Assembly (NCBI GenBank): GCA_016521575.1
Contig: JAEKDP010000001.1
Span: 415,894 to 479,893 of the forward strand
Direction of reading: 5' to 3'
Origin: Rhodobacteraceae bacterium F11138
GTDB lineage: Bacteria > Pseudomonadota > Alphaproteobacteria > Rhodobacterales > Rhodobacteraceae
DNA length: 64,000 nucleotides
The notes beneath the pieces were generated by a model that was not told the origin of the DNA, did no database searches, and saw only the letters and a program-made list of their open reading frames with translations. Position numbers and translations under genes: made by a program. Positions 25,950 to 34,696 of the stretch are shown here, piece by piece. Positions within the stretch are counted from its first letter, which is position 1. Each line of letters begins with the position of its first letter.

Positions 25950-27394
25950 TCCGCAAGCTCCCGGCGGGCCATCGGCGACAAGGGGAAGGGCGCGGCGCGT
26001 TCCAGCGCGGCCGCGGTTTGCAACACCAGATCCTCACGGCCGGGCGCTGCGACCAACTGTACCCCGATGGGCAGGCCTGGCGCTTCGCGGCTGTCGTTCC
26101 CGGTCAACCCGCAGGGCAGGCTTGCAGCGGGCTGGTGGGTCATGTTGAACGGAAAGGTATAGGGGGACCAGAACCTGGAATTGAGGATATACCAGTGTTC
26201 ATCCTTGGGCCCGTTGTCGGCCTTGGCCGGATAGGGGGGGATCGCAAGCGTCGGCGTGACCAGTATGTCCCATTGCCGATGGAAATGCTGCATTCGGACC
26301 TGCAGGTCGGCGCGGGTTCTGTCGGCGTGCACATAATCCGCTGTCGAATAGGCCGCAGCCTGTTCCAGAACGCGCGCGACCACCGGGTCCATCTTCTTTG
26401 CATCGCCCCCCGCCGCGCGATAGGACGCGGCGCGATTGCAGATCCGCAAGGTGTTGTAGGCATCCAGAAGCCCCGGCAGGTCCGGGTCCACCGCTTCGAC
26501 GACGGCGCCCATGTCCCGCAGAAGGGTCACGGCGCGATCAGTTGCCGCGCGGACCTCTGGATCGGGTTCCGCAAGGCCAAGCGTCGGTGAGTAGGCCACG
26601 CGCAAGCCTTCGACGCCGCGATCCAGGGCGGACAGATCAAGGCTTGCGTCGGGCAGCGCATAGGCGTCGCGCGGATCGGGGCCGGTGATGACTGCCAGCA
26701 TGGTGGCCGCATCCGCCACTGTCCGGCTGAGCGGGCCGGTGTGTTCCAATATGCCCGCCGAAGCAGGCGGATACCCGGCGACCCGGCCGAATGTGGGTTT
26801 CAGACCGAATACCCCCGTAACGCTGGCCGGCATGCGGATAGAACCGGAAGCATCATTGCCAAGCGCAAGCGGGCCCAGTCCGGCGGCAAGATGTGCGGCC
26901 GCGCCCATGCTCGAGCCCGAACAGCCATAGGTGCGGTTCCAGGGGTTGTATGTGGTGCCGGTCAGCGGGCTGCGCGAAAAGGCGCTGCCGCCGAATTCGG
27001 TCGTCGTGGTCTTGGCATAGAGGATCGCACCGCCCGCGCGCAGACGGGCGACCGCCGGCGCGTCTACCTCCCATTTCTGCGAGGCATCGGTTGTTACGGA
27101 CCCGAGCAGCGTCGGCATTCCCTGCGTCAGGATCAGATCCTTGATCGAGACCGGAACGCCATCCAGCGGACCAAGCGGCTTGCCTTCGCGCCAGCGCCGG
27201 GTCGAGACCGCTGCCTGAGACCGCGCACCTTCGGTATCAATGTGACAAAAGGCATTGACCTGCGCGTCGACACGCGCGGCGGCCTGCAACACGTCTTCGA
27301 TGAGATCCTGCGGGGTAAACCGATCTTCGGCATATCCGCGCGTCAGTTCCCGGACGGTAAGGGTGTGCAGCCGTGTCTTTTCTGTCTGTGTCAT
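25946..27394 (-). CDS. amidase signature family hydrolase
   Basis: The 482-residue protein is a full-length amidase-signature enzyme. The Ser-Ser-Lys triad is visible: Lys85 in PVSIKD, the cis-Ser at about 161 in GCSGSSMG, and nucleophile Ser185 in DASGSIRMPA. No signal peptide is present, so it acts in the cytoplasm on an imported amide. There is no GatB/GatC neighbour, so a role in tRNA amidation is unlikely. It overlaps the SDR stop and the M81 start by four bases each. Confidence 0.9.
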   Translation of the reverse strand: MTQTEKTRLHTLTVRELTRGYAEDRFTPQDLIEDVLQAAARVDAQVNAFCHIDTEGARSQAAVSTRRWREGKPLGPLDGVPVSIKDLILTQGMPTLLGSVTTDASQKWEVDAPAVARLRAGGAILYAKTTTTEFGGSAFSRSPLTGTTYNPWNRTYGCSGSSMGAAAHLAAGLGPLALGNDASGSIRMPASVTGVFGLKPTFGRVAGYPPASAGILEHTGPLSRTVADAATMLAVITGPDPRDAYALPDASLDLSALDRGVEGLRVAYSPTLGLAEPDPEVRAATDRAVTLLRDMGAVVEAVDPDLPGLLDAYNTLRICNRAASYRAAGGDAKKMDPVVARVLEQAAAYSTADYVHADRTRADLQVRMQHFHRQWDILVTPTLAIPPYPAKADNGPKDEHWYILNSRFWSPYTFPFNMTHQPAASLPCGLTGNDSREAPGLPIGVQLVAAPGREDLVLQTAAALERAAPFPLSPMARRELAE

Positions 27395-28155
27395 ACCAGT
27401 GAAAGCCCTCCGTCGACACGCAGGATCTGCCCTGTCACATGGCTTGCTTCCGCGCTTAGAAAGAAGGCGACCGCCGCTGCGATATCGGCGGGTTCCGCGA
27501 TACGCCCCGATGGGGTCGCCTTGGCCGCGGCCTCCCAGGCTTCGGGCGAAATGGCGGCGTGCCCGCCTTCTTTCCTGGTGTATCCCGGCGCGACGCCATT
27601 CACGGTTATTCCGCTGGAAGCAAGCTGATAGGCCAGCGTCGAGGCCAGCCCTTCGGTCGCGGCCTTGGATGCGGCGGTCAGCGGAAAGATCGTGTCGTTG
27701 ACGCCGACATTATAGGTCACGAACGAGCTGATAAAGACAATGCGCCCCCGGTCCGAGCGTTCCAGATGCGGCGCGGCACAATTGACCAGTTCCAGAAACG
27801 GCACCGTGTTCAGATCAAAGGCCTGCCGCAGATCATTGCTGTCAAAGGCGCCAAACCGGCGCTTGTCGCCACGTCCCGCGTTGGAAACGATCTGATCCAG
27901 ACGGCCATGCGTCTGTATGGCGTGATCGACCAGGGTCTTGGCCGCATCCGGGTCGGTCAGATCCGCAGTGATCGTGGAGACTTCGGCCCCCATGTCCCGG
28001 CATTCCCGGGCGACTGTTTCCATATCGGCCTGGTTCGAGCGCGTCGTCAGGACCAGCGCCGTTTCAGGTGACGCCAGCCGGCGCGCGCAGGCGGCACCGA
28101 TGCCGCTGGCCGTGCCCGTGATCAGGATGACGCGTTTGATGTCTGATTGGGTCAT
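27391..28155 (-). CDS. short-chain dehydrogenase/reductase-fold protein lacking the catalytic Tyr
   Basis: This 254-residue SDR keeps the cofactor motif GTASGIG near residue 14, the NAG motif in IVSNAGRG, the active Ser in FISSFVTY and the C-terminal GQILRVDGG. The YxxxK signature reads TAASK, so Thr replaces the general-acid Tyr while Lys is retained. A Tyr does occur nine residues after the Ser, in FVTYN, and might substitute. Redox activity is therefore uncertain. It is coupled to the amidase by a four-base overlap. Confidence 0.85.
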   Translation of the reverse strand: MTQSDIKRVILITGTASGIGAACARRLASPETALVLTTRSNQADMETVARECRDMGAEVSTITADLTDPDAAKTLVDHAIQTHGRLDQIVSNAGRGDKRRFGAFDSNDLRQAFDLNTVPFLELVNCAAPHLERSDRGRIVFISSFVTYNVGVNDTIFPLTAASKAATEGLASTLAYQLASSGITVNGVAPGYTRKEGGHAAISPEAWEAAAKATPSGRIAEPADIAAAVAFFLSAEASHVTGQILRVDGGLSLV

Positions 28156-28170
28156 GTCTTGTCCCGTCCC

Positions 28171-28908
28171 CTAGTAGAGAAATTTGATAACCAGCAGCAC
28201 CGCGGACGCGGTCGAGGTGATCATGATCACCTGTCCGGCACGACCGTTATCCACGAAATCCTTCAATCCGTTGGACAGCCAGAAGCCGACAAAGGCAAAT
28301 GGTGCCAGCATCAGCGCCAAACCGATGTTGGTCCAACTGACATGGCCGGCAATGGCCAGCAGAATGAGCGAAATCGTGGTTCCGATCATGAAATACGCGC
28401 TGAGGGTCGAGCGGATTACAGGGCCGGGGCTGGATTGATAGATCATCGCCATGGGCGGCGCGCCGATGGCGGTCAATGTGCCCATGAACCCCGATATTCC
28501 GCCAGCCGCCAGAATATTGCGTGGCGTTGCCTTGACCCGTATTCCGGCCAGGCTCAGCCCGACGGCAAACAGAACGAGCCCGGCAAACACGATGGCAAAG
28601 GTCCGTTCGTCCAGATAGCTCAGGAACATGACCGCCAGAACCGACGACACGATCCTTCCGGTCAGGGCATATCCCAATCCGACACGGTCGATCGAACGGT
28701 ACTCGCGCAGTGCGCCCCAGATGCTGACCAGAAGCGCCAGCAGGATCATGGGAACCGGAACAAACGCCGGATCGATCACCGCCAGTACCGGTGCCGCAAC
28801 CATATTGAAACCGAACCCTGTTGCGCCCTGAACGATCCCGGCACAGATAATGGCCACAAGCGCCGCCAGCAGCGGCAATGGCCCAATGATTGATGTCAGA
28901 TGTGCCAC
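28171..28908 (-). CDS. TauE/SafE-family membrane permease
   Basis: The 245-residue protein has about eight hydrophobic segments and the TauE/SafE repeats (GIVQGATGFGFNMVAAP in the first half, GISGFMGTLTAIGAPPMA in the second). The family moves sulfite, sulfonates or other small anions, usually outward. A GTG start at 28908 is chosen: it lies four bases after the upstream ATPase stop and gives the proper first helix. Earlier sequence in this frame overlaps that ATPase gene. Its presence in an amide-uptake operon suggests export of a small acidic product, which is inference. Confidence 0.85.
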   Translation of the reverse strand: MAHLTSIIGPLPLLAALVAIICAGIVQGATGFGFNMVAAPVLAVIDPAFVPVPMILLALLVSIWGALREYRSIDRVGLGYALTGRIVSSVLAVMFLSYLDERTFAIVFAGLVLFAVGLSLAGIRVKATPRNILAAGGISGFMGTLTAIGAPPMAMIYQSSPGPVIRSTLSAYFMIGTTISLILLAIAGHVSWTNIGLALMLAPFAFVGFWLSNGLKDFVDNGRAGQVIMITSTASAVLLVIKFLY

Positions 28909-28912
28909 GGGC

Positions 28913-29917
28913 TTACCTGTTCCAGCACGCAGCCCAATGGCCGGGTGCCTTTTGTTCAAATGGCGGTGCTTCTTTGCTGCATCGTTCGCTGGCCAGCGGG
29001 CAGCGGGTGCGAAACCGGCAGCCGGCCGGGGGATGCAGCAGATCGGGCAATTCCCCGTCGCACACGATCCTGCGGCGTCGCTTCTGTGCCGATGGATTGG
29101 GGACGGGAACCGCCGACAGCAGCGCCTCGGTGTAGGGATGGTACGGCTTTTTGAACAGCGCCTTCTTGTCCGCGTATTCAACCATTTGACCGGCATACAG
29201 AATGGCGACCCGATGCGAGATGTGCCGGATGATGGACAGGTCATGCGCGATGAAGACATAGCTCAGCTGGATATCCCTCTGAAGCTTGCGCATCAGGTTG
29301 ACGACCTGCGCGCGAACCGACACATCCAGCGCCGACACCGGTTCGTCGGCGACGATCAGCTTGGGCTTCAGCGCCAGGGCCCGCGCGATTCCGATGCGCT
29401 GGCGCTGTCCGCCGGAAAATGCGTGTGGGTAGCGCTGGGCGCTGTCGGCGGGCAGGCCCACCCGATCCAGAAGCTCAAGCACGGATTGCATCGCGTCTTC
29501 GCGGGAACGGACAATCCCGTGCACCTGAAGGGGTTCGGCCACGATGTCCGCCACGCGCATGCGCGGGTTCAAAGAGGCATAGGGATCCTGAAGGATGACC
29601 TGCATGCCCTTGCGCAGCCTGCGCAGGCTGCGGCCCTTCGTACGGGTAATGTCCTGCCCGTCAAAGCTGATCGTGCCGGACGCGGCGTTCACCTGTCTCA
29701 GGATCGCGCGGCCCAGCGTGGTCTTGCCCGACCCGGATTCCCCGACCAGCCCTATCGTTTCGCCGGGGCCGAGGTCAAAGTTGATCCCTTCCAGTGCGGT
29801 AAGAACGCGCCGGTTGGCAAAGAAACCACCACCGCTGATTTCATAATTCACGCTCAGATCGCGCACGCGCAAAAGCGGCGATTGCTGCGGTGTCGTGTGT
29901 TCGGCTTTAGCACTCAT
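28913..29917 (-). CDS. oligopeptide ABC transporter ATP-binding protein (DppF type), importer A
   Basis: This 334-residue ATPase has Walker A GESGSGKTTLG, signature FSGGQRQRIG, Walker B LIVADEPVSALD and the C-terminal PPAGCRFRTRCPLA extension. The signature begins with Phe instead of Leu, a common variant. The start MSAKAEHT at 29917 overlaps the DppD-type stop by four bases. Confidence 0.93.
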   Translation of the reverse strand: MSAKAEHTTPQQSPLLRVRDLSVNYEISGGGFFANRRVLTALEGINFDLGPGETIGLVGESGSGKTTLGRAILRQVNAASGTISFDGQDITRTKGRSLRRLRKGMQVILQDPYASLNPRMRVADIVAEPLQVHGIVRSREDAMQSVLELLDRVGLPADSAQRYPHAFSGGQRQRIGIARALALKPKLIVADEPVSALDVSVRAQVVNLMRKLQRDIQLSYVFIAHDLSIIRHISHRVAILYAGQMVEYADKKALFKKPYHPYTEALLSAVPVPNPSAQKRRRRIVCDGELPDLLHPPAGCRFRTRCPLASERCSKEAPPFEQKAPGHWAACWNR

Positions 29918-30915
29918 CGGTCCATGCCGTCCCAGGCTGGTGTTTTCGCGTGCCAACACGCAGCTGTGCCGCCGCCGGTCATCGCATGTGTCGGGGCCTT
30001 GCGGCAGATATCGCTTGCCAGGGGGCATCGTGGCCGGAAAGAACAGCCATCGGGCGGCGAGATCAGCGATGGCGGCAGCCCGTCGATGTAAAGCAGTTCA
30101 TCTTCGGATACATCAAGCCGCAGCGTCGATCCCAGCAGACCCTGCGTATAGGGGTGGGCGGGATGTTCAAAGATGAAGTCGGATTCGCCGGTTTCGACAA
30201 TCTGTCCCGCATACATCACCGAGGTGCGATGACACAGGCCCGCGACAACGCCCAGATCATGCGTGATGAAGATGATCGCCAGCCCCAGCTCTTTTTGCAA
30301 ACGGACCAGCAATTCAAGGATCTGCGCCTGAATCGTGACATCAAGCGCGGTGGTCGGCTCATCCGCGATCAGCAGCGCCGGCTCACAGGCAATCGCAATG
30401 GCGATCATCACCCGCTGTCGCATGCCACCTGACAATTCGTGGGGATATTCGTCCAGCCGCCGCTCTGGAGCCGAGATGCCGACAGCCGCCAGCAGCTCGG
30501 CCGAGCGGCGCCGGGCCTGCGCCCGGGTCATTTTCAGGTGATGTGTCAGGACTTCGCCGATTTGTGCACCGACGGTCATCAGCGGATTGAGCGACGTCAT
30601 CGGATCCTGGAAAACCGTTGAAATCTCCTTGCCCCAGATTCCAGCGCCATGGGCCGTGTGTTGCGCGCCGACCAAAGGCTGGCCGCGCCATTCGATCTGG
30701 CCTTCGATGATTTCGCCGGGAGGGCTGATCAGGCCCATGATGGCCTGCGAGGTGACGCTTTTGCCTGAACCGGATTCACCGACCAACCCAAGCGTTTCGC
30801 CCGGACGAACCGCAAGCGACACGCCGCGCAGCGCCTGTACGATGCCCGCGCGGGTGGCGAACTGGACCTTCAGGTCCTTGATCTGAAGCAAGGGCGGGGT
30901 ATCGCGACGGTTCAT
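29914..30915 (-). CDS. oligopeptide ABC transporter ATP-binding protein (DppD type), importer A
   Basis: The 333-residue ATPase shows Walker [12 protein letters not shown], signature [10 protein letters not shown], Walker [13 protein letters not shown] and the C-terminal [14 protein letters not shown] extension. It pairs with the following DppF-type protein. Start MNRRDTPP at 30915 overlaps the upstream permease stop by four bases. Confidence 0.93.
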   Translation of the reverse strand: MNRRDTPPLLQIKDLKVQFATRAGIVQALRGVSLAVRPGETLGLVGESGSGKSVTSQAIMGLISPPGEIIEGQIEWRGQPLVGAQHTAHGAGIWGKEISTVFQDPMTSLNPLMTVGAQIGEVLTHHLKMTRAQARRRSAELLAAVGISAPERRLDEYPHELSGGMRQRVMIAIAIACEPALLIADEPTTALDVTIQAQILELLVRLQKELGLAIIFITHDLGVVAGLCHRTSVMYAGQIVETGESDFIFEHPAHPYTQGLLGSTLRLDVSEDELLYIDGLPPSLISPPDGCSFRPRCPLASDICRKAPTHAMTGGGTAACWHAKTPAWDGMDR

Positions 30916-31856
30916 GATCGTTTGCCCCTGCGGCTCATATAGCTGTGGGCAAAGCGTTTTTCGCGTTCCTGCGGATCGGTCGTGATGCGAACCCAGCTTG
31001 AAAACAGGTTCAAGGACAACACAAGCGAAACGATGCAGATGCCGGGAAAGGTGACCAGCCACCAGGCGATATAGATGTAGTCCCGGCCGCTTGCGATATC
31101 GAGACCCCAGCTTGTGGCGGGGGGCTGAATGCCCAGCCCGAGAAAGGACAGGGCGGCTTCGGCCAGGACGATGTTGGTGAATTCGAGAATCGACAGAACC
31201 AGGAGCGGTGTGATCAGGTTCGGAAGGATATGCCTGAACAGAATTCTTGCGGGATGACAGCCAACGATTTCAGCCGCTTCGACATAGGCGGACTGGCGCA
31301 GGGACATGACGGTCCCGCGAACGAAACGGGCAAAGACCATCCAGTTCGTCAGCGACAGGACGACGATCAGGGTCACGACGCTGGTGCCCATGACCGAAAC
31401 AATCAGCAGGATAAGCAGAATACCCGGAAACGACACCTGAATATCGACAATACGCATGAGAATATTGTCCGTCCTGCCGCCATTGTATCCGGCCCACAGC
31501 CCGACGGCGGTGCCAAGCGCGCCCCCGAACAGCACGACGCAGCTTCCGATCAGCAGGGTCAGCCTGGCCCCCCAGATGATACGGGACAAAATATCCCGGC
31601 CAAGGTGGTCGGTGCCAAGCGGATGGGTCCAAACGCCCCGGTCCAGCCAGGCAGGCGGCGTAAGCCGGTGCGACAGGCTTTGGGCTGCCGGATCAAAGGG
31701 CGCGATCAGCGGTGCGAAAAGCGCCATGGCAACGATACCCACCAGAATGATCAGACTGACAAGCCCGGTCTTGTCGCGCCACAACTCCTGCGCCAGGGCG
31801 CTGGCATTTGCGCGCCATGTGGCCTGTGCCGAATTCCGGGCCTGTTGCTGTGTCAT
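30912..31856 (-). CDS. oligopeptide ABC transporter permease (DppC type), importer A
   Basis: The 314-residue permease has a long cytoplasmic N-terminus, a first helix (LVSLIILVGIVAMALFAPLI) and five further helices, with EAA loop YVEAAEIVGCHPARILFRHI. I start at the ATG at 31856 because GAGAG lies six bases upstream. The ATG at 31862 would abut it. Nine bases separate it from the DppB-type gene. Confidence 0.92.
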   Translation of the reverse strand: MTQQQARNSAQATWRANASALAQELWRDKTGLVSLIILVGIVAMALFAPLIAPFDPAAQSLSHRLTPPAWLDRGVWTHPLGTDHLGRDILSRIIWGARLTLLIGSCVVLFGGALGTAVGLWAGYNGGRTDNILMRIVDIQVSFPGILLILLIVSVMGTSVVTLIVVLSLTNWMVFARFVRGTVMSLRQSAYVEAAEIVGCHPARILFRHILPNLITPLLVLSILEFTNIVLAEAALSFLGLGIQPPATSWGLDIASGRDYIYIAWWLVTFPGICIVSLVLSLNLFSSWVRITTDPQEREKRFAHSYMSRRGKRS

Positions 31857-31865
31857 GGACATCTC

Positions 31866-32786
31866 TCAGTTCAGCCCGATACGCGGATCGATCGCCCGGA
31901 ACAGGATGTCGAGAACGATGTTCACGGTGACGATCAGAACGGCAATGGTGAAGACCACCCCCTGCACCAGGAAAAGATCGCCGCGCTGGATCGCCTGAAT
32001 CGCCGTCAGTCCAAGCCCGGGCCAGGCAAATACGGTTTCGACCACAACCGAATACCCGGCCAGGGTCAGAATGAATTCCCACCCGGCAAGCGTGAGAAAC
32101 GGAATCCAGGTGTTGCGCAGCGCATGGACGATCAGAACCCGCGCAAAAGGCATGCCCTTTGCGCGGGCGGTCCTGACGTATTGCTTGTTCAATTCGTCGA
32201 TCATCGATGATCTGAGCAGCATGGTTTGCCGCGCCAGAGGCGTCAGCGCCAGTGTGATGGCCGGAAGCACAAGATGCGCCGCGCTGCCCATGCCCGAACT
32301 GGGCAACAGCTTGAGATAGACGGACATGACCAGGATCAGCAGAAGCCCGACCCAGAATTGCGGCATCGAAAGACCCAGAAGCGCGATGCCGGAAATCGCC
32401 TTGTCTATGACGCCCCCTGGGCGAAGGGCGGCGATTGCGCCAAGCAGAACCGCCATCAGCGTGGCCGCGGCAAGCGCGACGCTCACCAGAAGCAGAGAAT
32501 TGGGCAGACAGTCCGCGATCACCTCGATGACCGGGCGGCGCTGCCAGAGGCTTTCACCGAAATCAAGGGTCACAAGATCGCCGGCAAAGGCAAAAAATTG
32601 CGCCAGTAGGGGCTGATCCAGGCCGATCTGATGCGCAAAGGCAGCTTTTTGTTCAGCCGTAGCCGAAAGCGGAAGCATCAGGCTGACCGGGTCCCCGAAA
32701 ACACGGGTGACGATGAAGACGACGGTCGTCACACCCAGCACCACGAGCCCGGATTGTGCCAGCCTGCCCAGAATATAGCTGCCCAT
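31866..32786 (-). CDS. oligopeptide ABC transporter permease (DppB type), importer A
   Basis: The 306-residue permease begins MGSYILGRLAQSGLVVLGV, the standard DppB N-terminal helix. It has the loop RTARAKGMPFARVLIVHALR. It is the first permease gene after the binding protein, separated by 91 bp that include an attenuator-like hairpin. Confidence 0.93.
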   Translation of the reverse strand: MGSYILGRLAQSGLVVLGVTTVVFIVTRVFGDPVSLMLPLSATAEQKAAFAHQIGLDQPLLAQFFAFAGDLVTLDFGESLWQRRPVIEVIADCLPNSLLLVSVALAAATLMAVLLGAIAALRPGGVIDKAISGIALLGLSMPQFWVGLLLILVMSVYLKLLPSSGMGSAAHLVLPAITLALTPLARQTMLLRSSMIDELNKQYVRTARAKGMPFARVLIVHALRNTWIPFLTLAGWEFILTLAGYSVVVETVFAWPGLGLTAIQAIQRGDLFLVQGVVFTIAVLIVTVNIVLDILFRAIDPRIGLN

Positions 32787-32822
32787 GGCAAGTCACTCCG
32801 ACCTGAATTCATTTCCATCTGG

Positions 32823-32874
32823 AAAAAGGGGGCGCCCGGGCGGGATCACAGACCCCGGACCCGAACGCCCGGGC
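32823..32874 (-). terminator. attenuator-like hairpin with T-tract between binding-protein and dppB genes
   Basis: Perfect 9-bp arms (32834-32842 and 32866-32874) are separated by 23 bases. On the minus strand the stem is followed by CCCCCTTTTT. It sits directly after the binding-protein stop, so it probably lowers read-through into the permease genes. Confidence 0.5.
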
Positions 32875-32877
32875 CGG

Positions 32878-34359
32878 TTATTCGGTCACCGACATTTCAG
32901 AAACAAGCAGCTTGGCATCCACACGCGGAGTCCACTCCATGCGTTCGGACAGACCGTAGATGTCCTGAAGATGAAACAGCGGCACAAGATAGTTCTGGCC
33001 CCGCACATATTCATAGACTTCGTGATACAGGGCTTGCCGCTCCTGTTCGTCGATCATTGTGCGGGCTTTGCTCAGTTTTTCGGTCAGACCGGTATCCGAG
33101 TTGGAATAGGCCGGGCCGTTCATATGCAACAGAAAGGTGGATTCCCGGTCCGCATCCAGCAGTTCGTTCGAATTCGCCAGGAAAATCGAGTCAGGGCGCG
33201 GTCCGTCACCCATCAGGCTGTCCAGATACTGCGAGAATTCCTCGATCACGATATCGACCTCAAGACCGGTCTCGGCCCAATAGCCGGCGACAGCTTCGAT
33301 CTGTTCGCGATCCTTCAGCCAACGACCGGATTCACCGTTTACTCTGAGTGTCTTGCCTGTTGCTCCGGCCTCGGCGATCAGCGCCTTGGCCCGTTCCGGA
33401 TCATATGGATACGGTTGCAGATCCGGGTTGTAGCCGAACGCCTTGGGATTGACCGGCTGGCCTTTCGCCACTGTTGCGTATCCGCCGAACAGGTTCTTGG
33501 CCATGGATTCGCGGTCAATGGCAAGGTTCAGCGCCTCGCGCACCTTTGGGTCCGAGGTCAGCGCATTGTCCGCCCCCAGAATGAACACCGAGGTTTCAAG
33601 CCCCTCAACCGCTGCGAATTTCGGCACCGCCGAGGTATATTCCGGCAGCAGGTTGGTGATGACGTCGAATTCCCCCGACATCAGGCCCGACAGGCGGGTG
33701 CCGGATTCGGTGACAAAGCGATACGTCACCTCGTCGATCTCGGGGGCACCGCCCCAGTAGCCTTCGTTCGCTTCGATACGGATTTCCGAACCATGCTGCC
33801 AGTCGACGAACTTGTAGGGTCCGGTGCCAACAGGCTGCTCGTCCAGGTTGCCGCTTTGGGCGTGTTGCGGCGGGATCATTTTCATCCAGTACATGCGCGA
33901 TGGCAGGATCGGGTCCGGGCCATCGGTCAGAATGCGGACCGTGGTTTCATCCACCTTTTCAGCGCTGACGATGGTGCCCAGATACGCAAGCTGTTCGGAT
34001 TTGTTGGTCGGGTCGATGATGCGTTCCACGCTGGCGACCACGGCATCCGCATTGAATGGCTCTCCGTTGTGAAATTCGATCCCTTCGCGCAGCACGAATT
34101 CCCACGCGGATTCCGAAACCCGTTCCGGCGCAGCCGCCGCAAGACCGGGGATCAGCGCGCCATCGGCTTTGCGCGCCATCAGGGTTTCGTAGATGTTGTC
34201 ATTCACCTGACGTTCGCCCCCGTCGTCCCGCAGTTGCGGATCAAGCGTGGACGGCTCTGAACCGATCGCGATCGTTATGGACTGCGCCCAGGCGCCAGCC
34301 GTACCGACAGCCAGTGCAAGCGCCGTCGTACCAAGAGCATTCAAACATTTTCTGATCAT
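32878..34359 (-). CDS. extracellular solute-binding protein family 5 (DppA-like), importer A
   Basis: This 493-residue periplasmic peptide-binding protein starts with a signal (RKCLNALGTTALALAVGTAGAWAQ). It shows the family-5 features GSEPSTLDPQLRDDGG, EFVLREGIEFHNGEPFNADAVVASVERI and GTGPYKFVDW. It is the first gene of the long minus-strand operon, with the ATG at 34359 giving a good signal peptide. It should deliver a peptide-like ligand to importer A and perhaps importer B. Confidence 0.93.
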   Translation of the reverse strand: MIRKCLNALGTTALALAVGTAGAWAQSITIAIGSEPSTLDPQLRDDGGERQVNDNIYETLMARKADGALIPGLAAAAPERVSESAWEFVLREGIEFHNGEPFNADAVVASVERIIDPTNKSEQLAYLGTIVSAEKVDETTVRILTDGPDPILPSRMYWMKMIPPQHAQSGNLDEQPVGTGPYKFVDWQHGSEIRIEANEGYWGGAPEIDEVTYRFVTESGTRLSGLMSGEFDVITNLLPEYTSAVPKFAAVEGLETSVFILGADNALTSDPKVREALNLAIDRESMAKNLFGGYATVAKGQPVNPKAFGYNPDLQPYPYDPERAKALIAEAGATGKTLRVNGESGRWLKDREQIEAVAGYWAETGLEVDIVIEEFSQYLDSLMGDGPRPDSIFLANSNELLDADRESTFLLHMNGPAYSNSDTGLTEKLSKARTMIDEQERQALYHEVYEYVRGQNYLVPLFHLQDIYGLSERMEWTPRVDAKLLVSEMSVTE

Positions 34360-34696
34360 TGTGGTCCCCCGTTGTAGCCCCTCGGGCGTGGTCTCAGCCG
34401 GATTGACCATCGGCAGGATGCCATGGCGGCTGTCTTTTCCGTGGATACTAGAGACGGTCTTTCCATTAGGTCAAATAGTTAATCTACATCTCGTCATGCA
34501 GAAATGTTATGACCCTGGTTCTCTGTTCGCCTTATAATCGGGCGTTTTTGTCAGATTTTGCTTTCTGGGGGTGTATAAGTTTTGGACATGGAGGTGATGA
34601 ATATACTTATTTGCCTTTATGAAGTTCCATGGGCAATCTCAACCCCGCGAATTGGTCGGTATGACCCGCAATCAGATCTATGAGAGGAAAGTTCCG
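34360..34696. promoter_or_regulatory. 337-bp divergent promoter region between the ABC operon and the M20-binding protein operon
   Basis: It is AT-richer than the surroundings. On the plus strand TATAAT occurs at 34533-34538, with a poor -35 (TGACCC) 17 bases upstream. No convincing inverted repeat was found. Both operons probably start here, so a shared regulator, possibly the LysR at 19714, could act on both. Confidence 0.45.

Noticed and set aside
28171-29259. Long 362-codon frame for the TauE/SafE protein
   Set aside because: The extra 117 codons overlap the dppF-type gene and have no hydrophobic or conserved content; the GTG at 28908 gives the normal length.
32785-34260. 491-codon open frame on the plus strand opposite the binding-protein gene
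   Set aside because: It is antisense to a clearly recognisable family-5 binding protein and shows no family features; high-GC genes often leave such shadows.
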